Shown piece after piece: positions 45,227 through 55,354 of a DNA stretch of 64,000 nucleotides. Position numbers and translations under genes: made by a program. The DNA is from Paenibacillus sp. (lineage in GTDB: Bacteria; Bacillota; Bacilli; Paenibacillales; YIM-B00363): positions 111,193-175,192 of the forward strand of contig NZ_JAPSKE010000010.1 of assembly GCF_031177825.1 (NCBI RefSeq), in the 5' to 3' direction. The notes under the pieces were generated by a model. It did no database searches, was not told the origin of the DNA, and worked only from the letters and a program-made list of their open reading frames with translations. Within the stretch, counting starts at the first letter, position 1; each line of letters opens with the position of its first letter.

Positions 45227-47668
45227 TTATTGTTGCAGCAAGCGATAGATCATAACCGCTGCTTGCGCTCGAGTCGTGTGGGCGTTCGGTGCGAATTCCT
45301 CTGTCGGAAGGCCTTGAACGATTCCTAGGTCAGCCGCGAATGCGACTCCATCCTCGAGCGTTGCAAGGATTTGATCCGCATCCTTGAACTGCGCCAATAC
45401 GTCTTCATTCGCGATGAAGCTTTGTTCGCCGCGCACTTGCTGCAGACCGCGAGCAATCATCGTCGCCATCTCCGCGCGCGTAATCGGCGCATTCGGATCG
45501 AAGCTTGTAGGCGTTCTTCCGTTCGTAATGCCCCACTTCGAGACGGCTGCGACGTACGGTTGGAACCAATCGTCTGCGGAAACGTCAGCGAAGCTTTCTT
45601 TCGCGCTGCCGCCAGCGATGCCAAGCGCCTTGGAAATCATCTTGGCGAACTCTGCTCGCGTTACGCTTGCGTTCGGGTCGAAGTCGCCAGCGCCGCGGCC
45701 TTCGACGATCCCCTTCGCCGCAACGACCTTGATTTCCTTCCCTGCCCATGTACCGACCGAAGCCGTGTCCACGAATTCAACTTCATTCTCGACGACCGTA
45801 TACGTCGACAGCGTCGAGCGAGGTGCCGTCACCGTTCCGTTCTCGTAGGTGCCGCCGACGATCTCAAGACCGTCCTCCGTGACCTTCGCTGCCGTCAAAA
45901 GATCCTCGTCGAAGTCCGCATCCGAATCCACCGACAGCGTCAGGGAAACCGGGCGATCGAATTCGTCGATCTCGCCACCCGTCGGAGCGACGAACGTGAA
46001 CGTTACGACATCGGCAATTCCGCTGACGGAGTCATCCGAGGCGTTGCTAATCGTCAGCGTCGTTCCGGCTGCGACCTCCGAAGGAGCGAAGTTAATACCC
46101 GCGCCGTTCACCGTAACATTGATCGAAGTAGCGCCCGCACCGGTTACAGCTGTTAGAAGCGCGCTAACCAATTGAAGGCTGACTTCGTCCGCATCGACGT
46201 CGCCAAGATCAAGCGTGAGCGCCATGTTTACGTTGGCATTGGCGTCGAGCTCCTTCAACGATGCTTTCAGCGCGTCTACTTCCGCCTTAATTGCAGCAAG
46301 CTGTTGCTGTAACTGCCCAACGTTCACGTTGGCCGTCGCCTTGCCGTTCGTTACCGTCACCGTGTTGGACAAGGAAACCTTACCAATCTCCTTGATTGCC
46401 TCTTTTACGTTCTTGAGGGCTTCCTTCATGATCTTGCTCTTCTCTTGCGGCGAAGCTTCCGCCAGCTTCGCCTTCGCTTCTTCTACAGCTTTCTTCGCGG
46501 CTTGGGCTTGTTCTGCCGCTTGCGGAGGAAGCGTCGTGCCCGGTCCGGGACCGCCGGGGCCAGCTGGGCCGGATTCGGAATTTCTACGAAGCGTAATGTT
46601 GCCTTTGAAAACCAACTCATCATACACTTTAGCCTTAGCATATACGGATGCCGTAACGTTCGTATCGGTCGGTGCGGAGCTGCTCAGGACGAACTTGCCG
46701 CCGGAGAAGCTAATATAGCTTTCTGGCGTCTCAACTCCCCAATTGACATAGCTGGAGATATCTTCACCGAAAATTGTAAGCCGCGGCGTCAACTCTACGC
46801 CTCCTGAAGTAGAAGCAAGCTTCGCTTCGGAGCGAACGACTCCCTTCAGAATCGCGGTCGTTGCTTTCGCATCGCTGTCGAACTTGTCCAAGTAATTCAA
46901 CGCAGTATCTGCGAGTGCTTCAGCCAAGGCCGTTTTTTCACCAGGCTGGGACGTGTAATAAGCCAATGCTTTGGAAATCTTCAGGTTCGAATCGCCGATC
47001 ACAGATACGTACGCCGCTTTCAGGTCAGCCTTCAAAGCGCCCCGTTGCTCCGTTAACAACTTCCCATTCTTATGGGCGTTCAAGTAAACCAATGCCTTTT
47101 CCAAATCAAACTGGTTGATAACAGCCGATTGAGAGGCGCTCAAGAATTCCGCAAAGTCGGATACATCGAGCCCATTCTCCCCATCCAAGCTTACACCACT
47201 GCCTGCTAGAATTCTAGAAATCCAAGCTCGGAAATCACCATTCTCCCGCAGCGTGTTCAAACCTTTGCTCAGCGTCTCTTGATCGCTCGAAAGCATGAGA
47301 GAGAAGGAAGCGACCACCGCTAGTGTCTCGAAAGCATTGATTTCGTTCTCATCATCCTGCTTGGCATTGATGAATTCGACTAACGGCTCGACCAAGTATT
47401 CATTCCCCGAGCTAACGCTATTGTTGGCCAAATCTAGACTAAGCTGTTTAACCTCCGCTTGTTCTTCCGCGGTTAACTTGCTGTACACGTTCAGTACCCG
47501 CTCCAGCCACGCATTTGCTTCCGGTGGGAGCGGATTCTCGGACAGAGAAGCGCTTGCTACAGGAGTTCCGAACAGCTCTTGAATCCCCTTATGACTCAAC
47601 GGAATTCCCGCGATGGAACCGAAAACCAAGCTTGCTGCCACAGTAGTCTTTAATACTTTCTTCTTCAT
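45227..47668 (-). CDS. SLH-domain wall protein with central coiled coil
   Basis: An 813-residue secreted protein (MKKKVLKTTVAASLVFGSIA signal peptide). The N-terminal half is alpha-helical (LTAEEQAEVKQLSLDL and following). After a G/P-rich hinge (GPAGPGGPGPGTTLPP) there is a coiled segment (AEQAQAAKKAVEEAKAKLAE) and an Asn-rich beta domain. The end has three SLH repeats (from about residue 640, WAGKEIKVVAAKGIVEGRG) with TRAE, TRAE and TRAQ motifs that bind the pyruvylated wall polymer. ATG 47668 is chosen for GAGGTGA 5 nt upstream. It lies between the CpsB phosphatase and the YveK/BY-kinase pair, so it may tie the exopolysaccharide to the wall, or act as a glycosylated acceptor. Its own terminator follows. 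Confidence 0.88.
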   Translation of the reverse strand: MKKKVLKTTVAASLVFGSIAGIPLSHKGIQELFGTPVASASLSENPLPPEANAWLERVLNVYSKLTAEEQAEVKQLSLDLANNSVSSGNEYLVEPLVEFINAKQDDENEINAFETLAVVASFSLMLSSDQETLSKGLNTLRENGDFRAWISRILAGSGVSLDGENGLDVSDFAEFLSASQSAVINQFDLEKALVYLNAHKNGKLLTEQRGALKADLKAAYVSVIGDSNLKISKALAYYTSQPGEKTALAEALADTALNYLDKFDSDAKATTAILKGVVRSEAKLASTSGGVELTPRLTIFGEDISSYVNWGVETPESYISFSGGKFVLSSSAPTDTNVTASVYAKAKVYDELVFKGNITLRRNSESGPAGPGGPGPGTTLPPQAAEQAQAAKKAVEEAKAKLAEASPQEKSKIMKEALKNVKEAIKEIGKVSLSNTVTVTNGKATANVNVGQLQQQLAAIKAEVDALKASLKELDANANVNMALTLDLGDVDADEVSLQLVSALLTAVTGAGATSINVTVNGAGINFAPSEVAAGTTLTISNASDDSVSGIADVVTFTFVAPTGGEIDEFDRPVSLTLSVDSDADFDEDLLTAAKVTEDGLEIVGGTYENGTVTAPRSTLSTYTVVENEVEFVDTASVGTWAGKEIKVVAAKGIVEGRGAGDFDPNASVTRAEFAKMISKALGIAGGSAKESFADVSADDWFQPYVAAVSKWGITNGRTPTSFDPNAPITRAEMATMIARGLQQVRGEQSFIANEDVLAQFKDADQILATLEDGVAFAADLGIVQGLPTEEFAPNAHTTRAQAAVMIYRLLQQ

Positions 47669-47788
47669 GGTTTCACCTCGTATGTACTTTATAACCGACA
47701 AACATTTATACCAAATTCAGTAAGGCAGTTAGGGCTAGTCTATCACAATATTGCATCTTTTATCAACGATATTAATAGATTTAAAAAT

Positions 47789-48559
47789 CTACCTGCGCCA
47801 AAAATATAGGATGCTCTTCTTCTTTTTCATTGACTTCAACAATTCTATCGGCTCATCATGAATGACCCTGGCCGCGTTGGACAAGTAATAGGCTTGCATC
47901 TCTTCCCCAAGCTCATTGGCGACCCATTCCGCCGCTTCCTTCATTAGGAAAGGTCTTGACGTATTATTATGTGCGTCGGATGCGATGACATGGATCAAAT
48001 TACGCTCACATAGTTCCAAAGCGACCTTCTGTACTTTAGAACCGAAACGACCTACTAATGACTGAGAAGTGACCTGGCTTAGAGCACCATACTCAACTAA
48101 CTCCTCTAGCAACTTCGGTTGGCGTGCAATCGCTCGGTTTCTCTCGGGATGTGCGATGATCGGTGTTAATCCGTAGATCTGAAGCTCGTGGAACATCTCT
48201 TTGATGTTCGCAGGAACCTCGCTCGATGCAAACTCTATTAGAATATATTTTGAATTGTTAAGAGTCAATAGGCTTGAATCTGCGTATAAATCCTCAATTA
48301 ATGAATCGTAGAAGCGAATCTCTTGTCCTGATACTATGGTAAGCGGAATTGACGCATCCCTTAATGCTTCGTTCAATGTTTTGACACCTTTAATTACCAA
48401 ATCCCGATTATTAACAAAGTTTCCATCATTATGATGAGGAGTTGCGACGATTATATCTATGCCATCTGCAAATGCTGCTCTTGACATCATTATAGAGTCC
48501 TCTATCGAACCCGCCCCGTCGTCAACACCATGAAGTATGTGGCAATGTATATCAATCAA
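47789..48559 (-). CDS. CpsB/YwqE-type tyrosine-protein phosphatase (PHP fold)
   Basis: A 256-residue metal-dependent phosphatase. IDIHCHILHGVDDGAGS, VATPHHNDG, IIAHPERNRAI and HVIASDAHN are the metal-binding blocks of the PHP family. It dephosphorylates the tyrosine tail of the BY-kinase. A TTG start at 48559 is preceded by GAGGTGG. It lies 120 nt upstream of the SLH gene. Confidence 0.92.
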   Translation of the reverse strand: MIDIHCHILHGVDDGAGSIEDSIMMSRAAFADGIDIIVATPHHNDGNFVNNRDLVIKGVKTLNEALRDASIPLTIVSGQEIRFYDSLIEDLYADSSLLTLNNSKYILIEFASSEVPANIKEMFHELQIYGLTPIIAHPERNRAIARQPKLLEELVEYGALSQVTSQSLVGRFGSKVQKVALELCERNLIHVIASDAHNNTSRPFLMKEAAEWVANELGEEMQAYYLSNAARVIHDEPIELLKSMKKKKSILYFWRR

Positions 48560-48711
48560 GTGACCACCTCTTGACTTTTGAAATAAATTAACCCACCCTA
48601 CATTTATCTTCTACAGTAGGGGATTACATGATTTACTCCACTATGTAGCGCTCTCTAACGTCCATTCATTCGTGCTAGTGAACATGACCAACAAACTATT
48701 TAATTCTACGC

Positions 48712-50130
48712 TTAGGTCTTCGTTAATCTCTTCAAGCTTATTATTGAATTCTTGAGATCCTTCTTTTTTATGCATACATATATCACTAACGCGAAACCGT
48801 AAATAATAATGGAAATTGACGAATCGGCATACCATCCGGCTATTATAAAGGTTGTTGTCATGATTATCTCAAGCATTGCATCCTTATAAAAGGGTATCTT
48901 TATTATCCTTGAAAGAAAGGCTTCAGCGATAATACACCGAAAACATAATAGGATCACCATAGAGATAATAGCTAAATTCAAGTTGTGTAGTATCTCTGTT
49001 GTTACTAAGGTAAGAACTAAACTAAGTACAAGAGATATTAAATTGACTCTTAAGATCAGCTTTTCCTTTCTTAAAGTTTTCAAGTATGTGCTTATTAGGA
49101 GTGCCATCTTACCTTCAAACACACAAATAGGAAACATCAAGGCCATGTAAAATAAACTATCAGTATATTTAGGTAACCACACTAACAAAATTTCTTTAAT
49201 TGGGTAATAAGTAATAAGAGAAGCAAATAAAAACACCATTAGGATGTCTCTAAGTGTAATATAGATTCTTGGCAAACTCTCCCCATTAACTTTTCTTAAA
49301 ACCGGAAATAGCACCATTCCAACGGAATTAATTAGTAACATCAGTAATTTTGAAATACTCAATGTTAAAGATACCTTTCCAAAGGCGGAAACATCCCAAG
49401 TACGCTCTATTCCAAACCTAACTACTCCAATAATTAGCATACTCGCGATATTCGCAAACATCAAACTAATTCCTGATTTAATATTCTCAAGTATTTCAGT
49501 CAAACTAAAAGAAAATTTTTGAACCCTCTTGTAAACTATATCTCTACAACAATACATCGCATAAAACAACGAAATTAATTTCCCTACCAAATCAGCTTGT
49601 ATAATTAATTTGTAATCTGTAACTCCTGTAAACAGTAACGAGAATACTATTAAACAATAAATTATTCTCTCAAATACAATAATCCTTGCGTATTCAACTA
49701 TTTTATTTGTACCCTGAAGGATATATAACAACATTTGTCTTACATTTGTAAGAATCAAACATAGTGCGGTCATTTGATAAATAAATAACTTATTTTCATC
49801 AACAAAAAAGACTATTGAGAATGTAAATATTATTAATGCTATGAAAGATTGCATAAATAGAAGCATATAAAATTGCGAAAAAAATAAGCCCTTGTCCAGA
49901 TCCAGATAATCCTTACCAGTGTATCTTAGGTATATTCCATCATTCCACCCCAGATGCAAGAAACCGACATAGGAAGTATAAAATAAGTACAATTGAAAAT
50001 ACCCGTACTCTTGTACGCCTATTAATTTAGGTATTATCAATATAATCAAAATTGAAACAATAACTGAAATAATATTAGATACTAATGAATATGATAAATT
50101 TTTAATAAAATTAATTGCTCTACTGTTCAT
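48712..50130 (-). CDS. wzx: Wzx-type oligosaccharide flippase
   Basis: A 472-residue membrane protein with about 12 hydrophobic helices and few charged loops, the polysaccharide flippase (PST/MATE-like) layout: NFIKNLSYSLVSNIISVIVS, then GVQEYGYFQLYLFYTSYVGF. It moves undecaprenyl-diphosphate-linked repeat units outward. ATG 50130 is chosen for GAGG 8 nt upstream. It is very AT-rich. Wzy precedes it in transcription order. Confidence 0.88.
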   Translation of the reverse strand: MNSRAINFIKNLSYSLVSNIISVIVSILIILIIPKLIGVQEYGYFQLYLFYTSYVGFLHLGWNDGIYLRYTGKDYLDLDKGLFFSQFYMLLFMQSFIALIIFTFSIVFFVDENKLFIYQMTALCLILTNVRQMLLYILQGTNKIVEYARIIVFERIIYCLIVFSLLFTGVTDYKLIIQADLVGKLISLFYAMYCCRDIVYKRVQKFSFSLTEILENIKSGISLMFANIASMLIIGVVRFGIERTWDVSAFGKVSLTLSISKLLMLLINSVGMVLFPVLRKVNGESLPRIYITLRDILMVFLFASLITYYPIKEILLVWLPKYTDSLFYMALMFPICVFEGKMALLISTYLKTLRKEKLILRVNLISLVLSLVLTLVTTEILHNLNLAIISMVILLCFRCIIAEAFLSRIIKIPFYKDAMLEIIMTTTFIIAGWYADSSISIIIYGFALVIYVCIKKKDLKNSIISLKRLTKT

Positions 50131-50198
50131 CAAAGGAACCTCATTGTTCTCTATATAAACTCCAGAGTAGTTATAATAATTATCGCTCCATGTCAATA

Positions 50199-51341
50199 TT
50201 AAGGACCTTTATCATTTAGTGCATTATTAGTACCGAGACCAAGAACAAACCAAAAGATCGATGCTAACGCCATATTTGTTTGGTATAAACAAACACTTGT
50301 AATACCCATTACCATTAATGAGGATAAAAATGCAATATTAAACCTCGAATACTTAGAACTCTTATACTTGTAGTGAATAGCCCAAATCATAAAAATAATT
50401 GTAACGAATATTACTAGTCCAACAATTCCACTCTGGGCATAAATCTCCAAATACTGGTTGTGAGCTGACAGATTTAAGTTATTTAACATTTGGCTTGTTA
50501 TATCGGAACCCAGCCCAAACATCCTGTCATCTTTAACATTCTCTAATATATTTGCCCAAATTACCTGCCTACCAGAGAAAAAGTTCTCGCCAGTGTATTG
50601 ATTAAACTTAATATTTAGATCCAAGAAAAACGGGTTATAAATTAACGAAGGATATAAAACAGATGTTGTATAGGCCACAAATAATAATCCTGAAAATAAA
50701 GCAACATACGTAAGTTTATTTTTTGTAAATCTACCCCAATTTTTATAGATTAACACAAATATTACCAATGATATTAAATGTGTCCTTCCCCCACCCAAAA
50801 TAACCAATGGTAAAAACAAAATAATGTAAATGAATTTAATTTTCTTATGTATATACATTAGGAAGTTCATTGCAACAAAAGCGAACGAAACATCGGATAG
50901 TAGCGCCACGTTTTGAATGTAACTAGGACTAAACAAAGAAAAGTATAAAAGCGCTAATACTGAAAAATTAAGAAGTTTGTATATATCAACTTTAATAATT
51001 GAAAGATTATACAGAAAAGTAGTGTTTAAGTAAAGGCATATCAAGCCAACCAATTGAAAAACTCTTATAAATAACCTTGTATAATCTGGATAGCTGGAGA
51101 TTCCAATAATTTGAAAAAAAACATAAACCATTGTTAACCCCAACAATATTAAGAAAATGATATCTATTTTTATTTTCTTAAAAAGAGTGGTAATTACCAA
51201 ACCTATGTTAATAACTAAGAGAATTGTAATGGATGCTTGGGAGATTAGATGATATCCCAACGCAGATGAAAAATTTATGACCAGTAATGATAAAATAATA
51301 TTAAATATTACTGTGTTCTGTGCCATGCCTTTGATTGTCAT
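50199..51341 (-). CDS. wzy: Wzy-type O-antigen/exopolysaccharide polymerase
   Basis: A 380-residue protein with about ten membrane helices. One long outside loop (about 235-285, PSLIYNPFFLDLNIKFNQY and ENFFSGRQVIWANILENVKD) contains the Wzy-type Arg region and HNQYLEIYAQSGIVGL follows, matching the O-antigen polymerase family. It would join flipped repeat units in the Wzx/Wzy pathway. AAAGGA precedes the ATG. AT-rich. Confidence 0.85.
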   Translation of the reverse strand: MTIKGMAQNTVIFNIILSLLVINFSSALGYHLISQASITILLVINIGLVITTLFKKIKIDIIFLILLGLTMVYVFFQIIGISSYPDYTRLFIRVFQLVGLICLYLNTTFLYNLSIIKVDIYKLLNFSVLALLYFSLFSPSYIQNVALLSDVSFAFVAMNFLMYIHKKIKFIYIILFLPLVILGGGRTHLISLVIFVLIYKNWGRFTKNKLTYVALFSGLLFVAYTTSVLYPSLIYNPFFLDLNIKFNQYTGENFFSGRQVIWANILENVKDDRMFGLGSDITSQMLNNLNLSAHNQYLEIYAQSGIVGLVIFVTIIFMIWAIHYKYKSSKYSRFNIAFLSSLMVMGITSVCLYQTNMALASIFWFVLGLGTNNALNDKGP

Positions 51342-51405
51342 TATAATAGTTTCCTTTTGCCAATTTTAAAAACTCAACTCATTCACGATCTTATTACATC
51401 TCCCT

Positions 51406-52317
51406 TTATTCAAAGAGCTCCAAACTCTTTTGAATAAAAACCTTGCCAAATTTCCTGTACTCTCTTTTAATAATTCCATTTGAAATAAATGGAATTAAAT
51501 TCAAGAATAAAATAAAAGATAACTGAATCTTATTTATACCTTTGTACCTTCTAAGCATATACATAGAACTATAGTATCGGTGTAATCTTGAAAATGCACT
51601 AATTTGTTTACCTATTGAAACTGAACATTTATGTAAAACAACGGCTTGGGGTAGTACACATGTTTTTAATCCTTTCATTAATGCTTTATGTGAAATAATT
51701 GATTCTTCGAAATACAAAAAGACGTTTTCATCTAATAACCCACATTTTTCGAAATATTCTTTGCTTAGTGCTATGCAGCAACCAGCAACAAATCCATCAA
51801 AAACTAATTCAGTATCATATTTGTAATTCTTGAAATAAGTTTCTTGCATTATTCCTTTAAAATCAAAATAAAGAAAGGGCTTTTTACCAAGAATATAGTT
51901 TTTGAAAGTATAATTCATCCTAGGCGAACTTTGTATATTATTGTTTGGCAACACTACCTTCGGGCCTAATATCCCCACATGCTTATTGTTGATTAAATAT
52001 GTATACATAAGATCAATTGAATTACTGTAATATATTACATCGCTGTTAGATAATAAGATTACCTCCATACCATCAGAAAGCGCCCTCTTAATTCCCAGGT
52101 TGTTTCCTGCAGAATAGCCATTGTTGTATTGAGCTTGCATTAATACAATATCCTTGGATGAGTGGTACTTAGCATGCAATTGAGTATAAGAATCATCGGG
52201 TGAATTATTATCAACAAGATAAATCTTATATTCACAATTTGTACTTTTCCTAATCGAATCTACACATTCTACTGTTTCCTTCCAAGTTCTATAATTAAGT
52301 ATTACAATACCTATCAT
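51406..52317 (-). CDS. GT2-family glycosyltransferase (rhamnosyltransferase-like)
   Basis: A 303-residue enzyme: MIGIVILNYRTWKETVECVD, YLVDNNSPDDSY, LLSNSDVIYY (DXD-like), and ENVFLYFEESIISHKALMKG. The order of motifs matches family 2 rhamnosyl/galactosyltransferases. It lies in the exopolysaccharide operon, 13 nt after a GT4 gene and before wzy. Confidence 0.87.
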   Translation of the reverse strand: MIGIVILNYRTWKETVECVDSIRKSTNCEYKIYLVDNNSPDDSYTQLHAKYHSSKDIVLMQAQYNNGYSAGNNLGIKRALSDGMEVILLSNSDVIYYSNSIDLMYTYLINNKHVGILGPKVVLPNNNIQSSPRMNYTFKNYILGKKPFLYFDFKGIMQETYFKNYKYDTELVFDGFVAGCCIALSKEYFEKCGLLDENVFLYFEESIISHKALMKGLKTCVLPQAVVLHKCSVSIGKQISAFSRLHRYYSSMYMLRRYKGINKIQLSFILFLNLIPFISNGIIKREYRKFGKVFIQKSLELFE

Positions 52318-52330
52318 CCTTTTACACCCT

Positions 52331-53434
52331 TTAGTCTTTTAAGTTATCATAAATTTGTATCATAGAATTAACATTCTTTTCCCAATTGTAATGTTCGAGT
52401 ACTCTTTTCCTGCCTTCCAAGCCAAACTTACTTCTTAATTCTCTGTCCATAACTAACCTTCTTAATGCACGAGCTATGTCATCTGGGTTCCTTCTTCGCA
52501 CTATGAAACCTGTAATATTGTTTTTCACAACTTCCTTAAATCCATCAACATCTGTAACTACAACAGGTAGCTCCATCGACATAGCTTCAACCACAGCTAC
52601 ACCAAAACTTTCGCTGTCAAGAACACTTGTTGCACAAAAGATATCCATTTCCTCTAACGCTTCCGGTACTTTATTGTTTGGGATTTTGCCCATAAATTTT
52701 ATCGTTGCCTCAAGTTTACTCTCAATTGTTTGTCTTAACAGTTCATCCTTTTGTTCCCCGTCACCATAAATCCTAACTTTGATCCTATTTGATATTTCAT
52801 GCATATTATCTTTAAGTAAATCGTCTTTCAAAATCTTAATTGCCCTGACCAAGTCATCAATTCCATATTTCGGCGAGAGAGTCTTTATATTTCCAATGAT
52901 AATGTCATCCTTATCCAATAGAGGTTTGCTTCGAGAGAATCTTTTTATGTCTACACCAAATGGTACAACATTAACATTAAGCTCTTTCGGTAAGATTAAT
53001 TTCCGGGTTACATCTGCCATACAATGACTGGTAGAGGTGAGTTTATCTGCAAACAACAAATTCCTTTTTATAATTTTCATATTTAAAGGACTCTGGTTGG
53101 GAAAATCGTAAACATCACTCCCCCAGACTGATAGCACTAACGGTTTAAGTCTTGCGACTCGTGCTAAAGTCCCAAAGCCACTTGCATAGTGCGCGTTTAC
53201 GATATCCGGTTTGACTCTGCTTAAAAGTTTAGATAATGCAATCGCATTTAGATAATATGCAATTGGACCACTCCACTTAAGCTTATGTTGTGTAATCTTC
53301 TCACTAACATTGTCTGTATTCGGCTCTTGACCAGAATTGTAAACTAAATGCACTTCATGACCTTTTTCAGCCAAAGCATTAACCCAACGCACAGTATGGA
53401 TGCTGTTACCTGCGCCTAAGAACATTACTCTCAT
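52331..53434 (-). CDS. GT4-family glycosyltransferase
   Basis: A 367-residue GT-B enzyme. MRVMFLGAGNSIHTVRWVNA starts the acceptor domain; VKVRIYGDGEQKDELLRQ and the EX7E-type ESFGVAVVEAMSMELPVVVT belong to the donor domain, with VTDVDGFKEVVKNNITG following. It retains the anomeric configuration. It sits 1 nt after the acetyltransferase-type gene in transcription order. Confidence 0.9.
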   Translation of the reverse strand: MRVMFLGAGNSIHTVRWVNALAEKGHEVHLVYNSGQEPNTDNVSEKITQHKLKWSGPIAYYLNAIALSKLLSRVKPDIVNAHYASGFGTLARVARLKPLVLSVWGSDVYDFPNQSPLNMKIIKRNLLFADKLTSTSHCMADVTRKLILPKELNVNVVPFGVDIKRFSRSKPLLDKDDIIIGNIKTLSPKYGIDDLVRAIKILKDDLLKDNMHEISNRIKVRIYGDGEQKDELLRQTIESKLEATIKFMGKIPNNKVPEALEEMDIFCATSVLDSESFGVAVVEAMSMELPVVVTDVDGFKEVVKNNITGFIVRRRNPDDIARALRRLVMDRELRSKFGLEGRKRVLEHYNWEKNVNSMIQIYDNLKD

Positions 53435-53435
53435 T

Positions 53436-54029
53436 TCATTTATCCCTTTTCAAGTTTAATTGATTTTCTAATAATTTTAAAATTTGTTTTGCCTCTTTCA
53501 AATTGTGCTCAAACCACCGACTTTCCTTAATCACACTAATAACATCATCATCAAATCTGTAGTTTATCACTCGAGCAGGAACACCTACCGCAATTCCATA
53601 TTCAGGAATATTTTTCGTAACAACAGCATTGGCACCGATAATAGCACCATCACCTATTTTTACGCCTTGGAGTATGACTACATTTGCTCCACACCAAACA
53701 TCGCTCCCAATAATAGAAGGTGTTGAATTCAGAGAGTGACCAATCAACTGTTTGCTAATTTTTTGGAAAGTCGTTAAATAACTCTTACTGTGTTCTGCCT
53801 GGCCTATTTTTACACCAGGCCCGATCGAACAGTAATTTCCAACTACAGCATTGTTTATCATAGAATAAGGACCGAAATAATTATTATTTCCAATCACAGC
53901 ACCTTCTGAGATAAAAACCCCAGTTGTGAACTTGTTCCCCTTGCCAATTTTTCCGTAAATACCTTTTTTTCCTACTGCTATCCTATTAATTCTATTAAAA
54001 CCCTTTTTGAACAACTTTATAAACTTCAT
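53436..54029 (-). CDS. Left-handed beta-helix acetyltransferase (WbbJ/CatB-type)
   Basis: A 197-residue hexapeptide protein: repeated units such as VIGNNNYFGPYS, VGNYCSIGPGVKIG and then DVWCGANVVILQGVKIGDGA, ending in VPARVINYRF. CatB/WbbJ family members O- or N-acetylate sugars or side groups. ATG 54029 shares its A with the upstream TAA (TAATG), and GGAG lies 7 nt upstream. It could acetylate the 4-amino sugar or a hydroxyl of the repeat unit. Confidence 0.87.
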   Translation of the reverse strand: MKFIKLFKKGFNRINRIAVGKKGIYGKIGKGNKFTTGVFISEGAVIGNNNYFGPYSMINNAVVGNYCSIGPGVKIGQAEHSKSYLTTFQKISKQLIGHSLNSTPSIIGSDVWCGANVVILQGVKIGDGAIIGANAVVTKNIPEYGIAVGVPARVINYRFDDDVISVIKESRWFEHNLKEAKQILKLLENQLNLKRDK

Positions 54030-55354
54030 TACAGACTCCAATAACTATAACCTCTTTCGTTGATCTCATCCCTTGAAACAATTCCTTTAACGTCAATAAT
54101 TATTTTTTCATTGTAACCGTAGTTTCCAAACATTTTGTCTATCCTATCCCAGCTCATTTGTTTAAATATATCGTGCCCAACTGCAAAAACAACGCAATCA
54201 GCTCCAGTTACGGAATCAATATCGGTCAGTTCTATACTATACTCATTAAATGTATCGGCAACATTAGCCAAAGGATCCACCACAATCGGCTTAATCCCAT
54301 ATTCACCTAATCTTGAAATAATATCCACGACCTTGGAATTCCTTATATCCGAACAGTTTTCTTTAAAGGTTATACCGAGGATAACAACTTTAGATTGTTT
54401 AACCAGCTTATTTCCAATAACTAGTTGTTTAATAATTGCATCTGCAATAAACGCTCCCATACCATCATTAATTTTACGACCTGCAAGTATTATTTGGCTG
54501 TGGTAACCTAATTTTTCTGCTTCATAAATAAAATAGTATGGGTCTACCCCTATACAATGTCCTCCGACTAACCCAGGATAAAAGTTAAGCGCATTCCATT
54601 TAGTGTTCATAGCTTCTACAACTGACTTTGTATCAATCCCCATACGGTCGAAAACCATTGCAAGTTCGTTCATAAAAGCAATATTAATATCACGTTGACT
54701 GTTTTCTACAACTTTTGCAGCTTCCGCTACTTTAATGGAGCTTGCCTTATGCACACCGGCTTTTATTATAAGTTCATATACTTTAGCTATTTCCTCCATA
54801 CATTCTTCATCTATCCCAGAAACAATTTTAACAATATTATCCAATCTGTGTACCTTATCACCTGGATTTATACGTTCCGGGGAATAACCAACTTTAAAAT
54901 CAACTCCACACCTTAAACCGGATTCTTCCTCCAAAATTGGTATGCAGATATCTTCTGTAACCCCTGGATAGACAGTTGATTCATAAACAACAACTGAACC
55001 TACTGATAAGTTCCGTCCTACTATTCTGCTAGCCCCTTCTACAGGTGAAAGATCTGGGGTTTTATCCAGATTAATTGGAGTTGGGACTGCGACAATGTGA
55101 AACCTTGACTCTTTCAGTCGCGATTCTTCCGCTGTAAACTCAACTTTAGTACCTTTGATCCCCTCGTTTCCCACCTCGTTTGTTGGGTCAATGCCTGATT
55201 TATAAAGTTCAATTTTCTTTTTGTTTAAGTCAAATCCAATTACATCAACTTTCTCGGCAAATGCAACTGCTAAAGGCATTCCAACATAGCCAAGACCAAT
55301 GACAGACAATTTTGTTTCTTTTCTCACTAACGAATCTAATATTTCAAATTTCAT
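54029..55354 (-). CDS. UDP-N-acetylhexosamine 6-dehydrogenase (TviB/WbpO-like)
   Basis: A 441-residue nucleotide-sugar dehydrogenase. LSVIGLGYVGMPLAVAFAEK binds NAD; VAVPTPINLDKTPDL and YSPERINPGDKVHRL are conserved; GLVGGHCIGVDPYY holds the catalytic Cys; GITFKENCSDIRNSKV marks the C-terminal domain. It matches TviB/WbpO blocks better than glucose dehydrogenase, so UDP-GalNAcA (or ManNAcA) is the likely product. ATG 55354 is chosen for AGGTGA 5 nt upstream. The product brings negative charge to the polymer. Confidence 0.9.
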   Translation of the reverse strand: MKFEILDSLVRKETKLSVIGLGYVGMPLAVAFAEKVDVIGFDLNKKKIELYKSGIDPTNEVGNEGIKGTKVEFTAEESRLKESRFHIVAVPTPINLDKTPDLSPVEGASRIVGRNLSVGSVVVYESTVYPGVTEDICIPILEEESGLRCGVDFKVGYSPERINPGDKVHRLDNIVKIVSGIDEECMEEIAKVYELIIKAGVHKASSIKVAEAAKVVENSQRDINIAFMNELAMVFDRMGIDTKSVVEAMNTKWNALNFYPGLVGGHCIGVDPYYFIYEAEKLGYHSQIILAGRKINDGMGAFIADAIIKQLVIGNKLVKQSKVVILGITFKENCSDIRNSKVVDIISRLGEYGIKPIVVDPLANVADTFNEYSIELTDIDSVTGADCVVFAVGHDIFKQMSWDRIDKMFGNYGYNEKIIIDVKGIVSRDEINERGYSYWSL

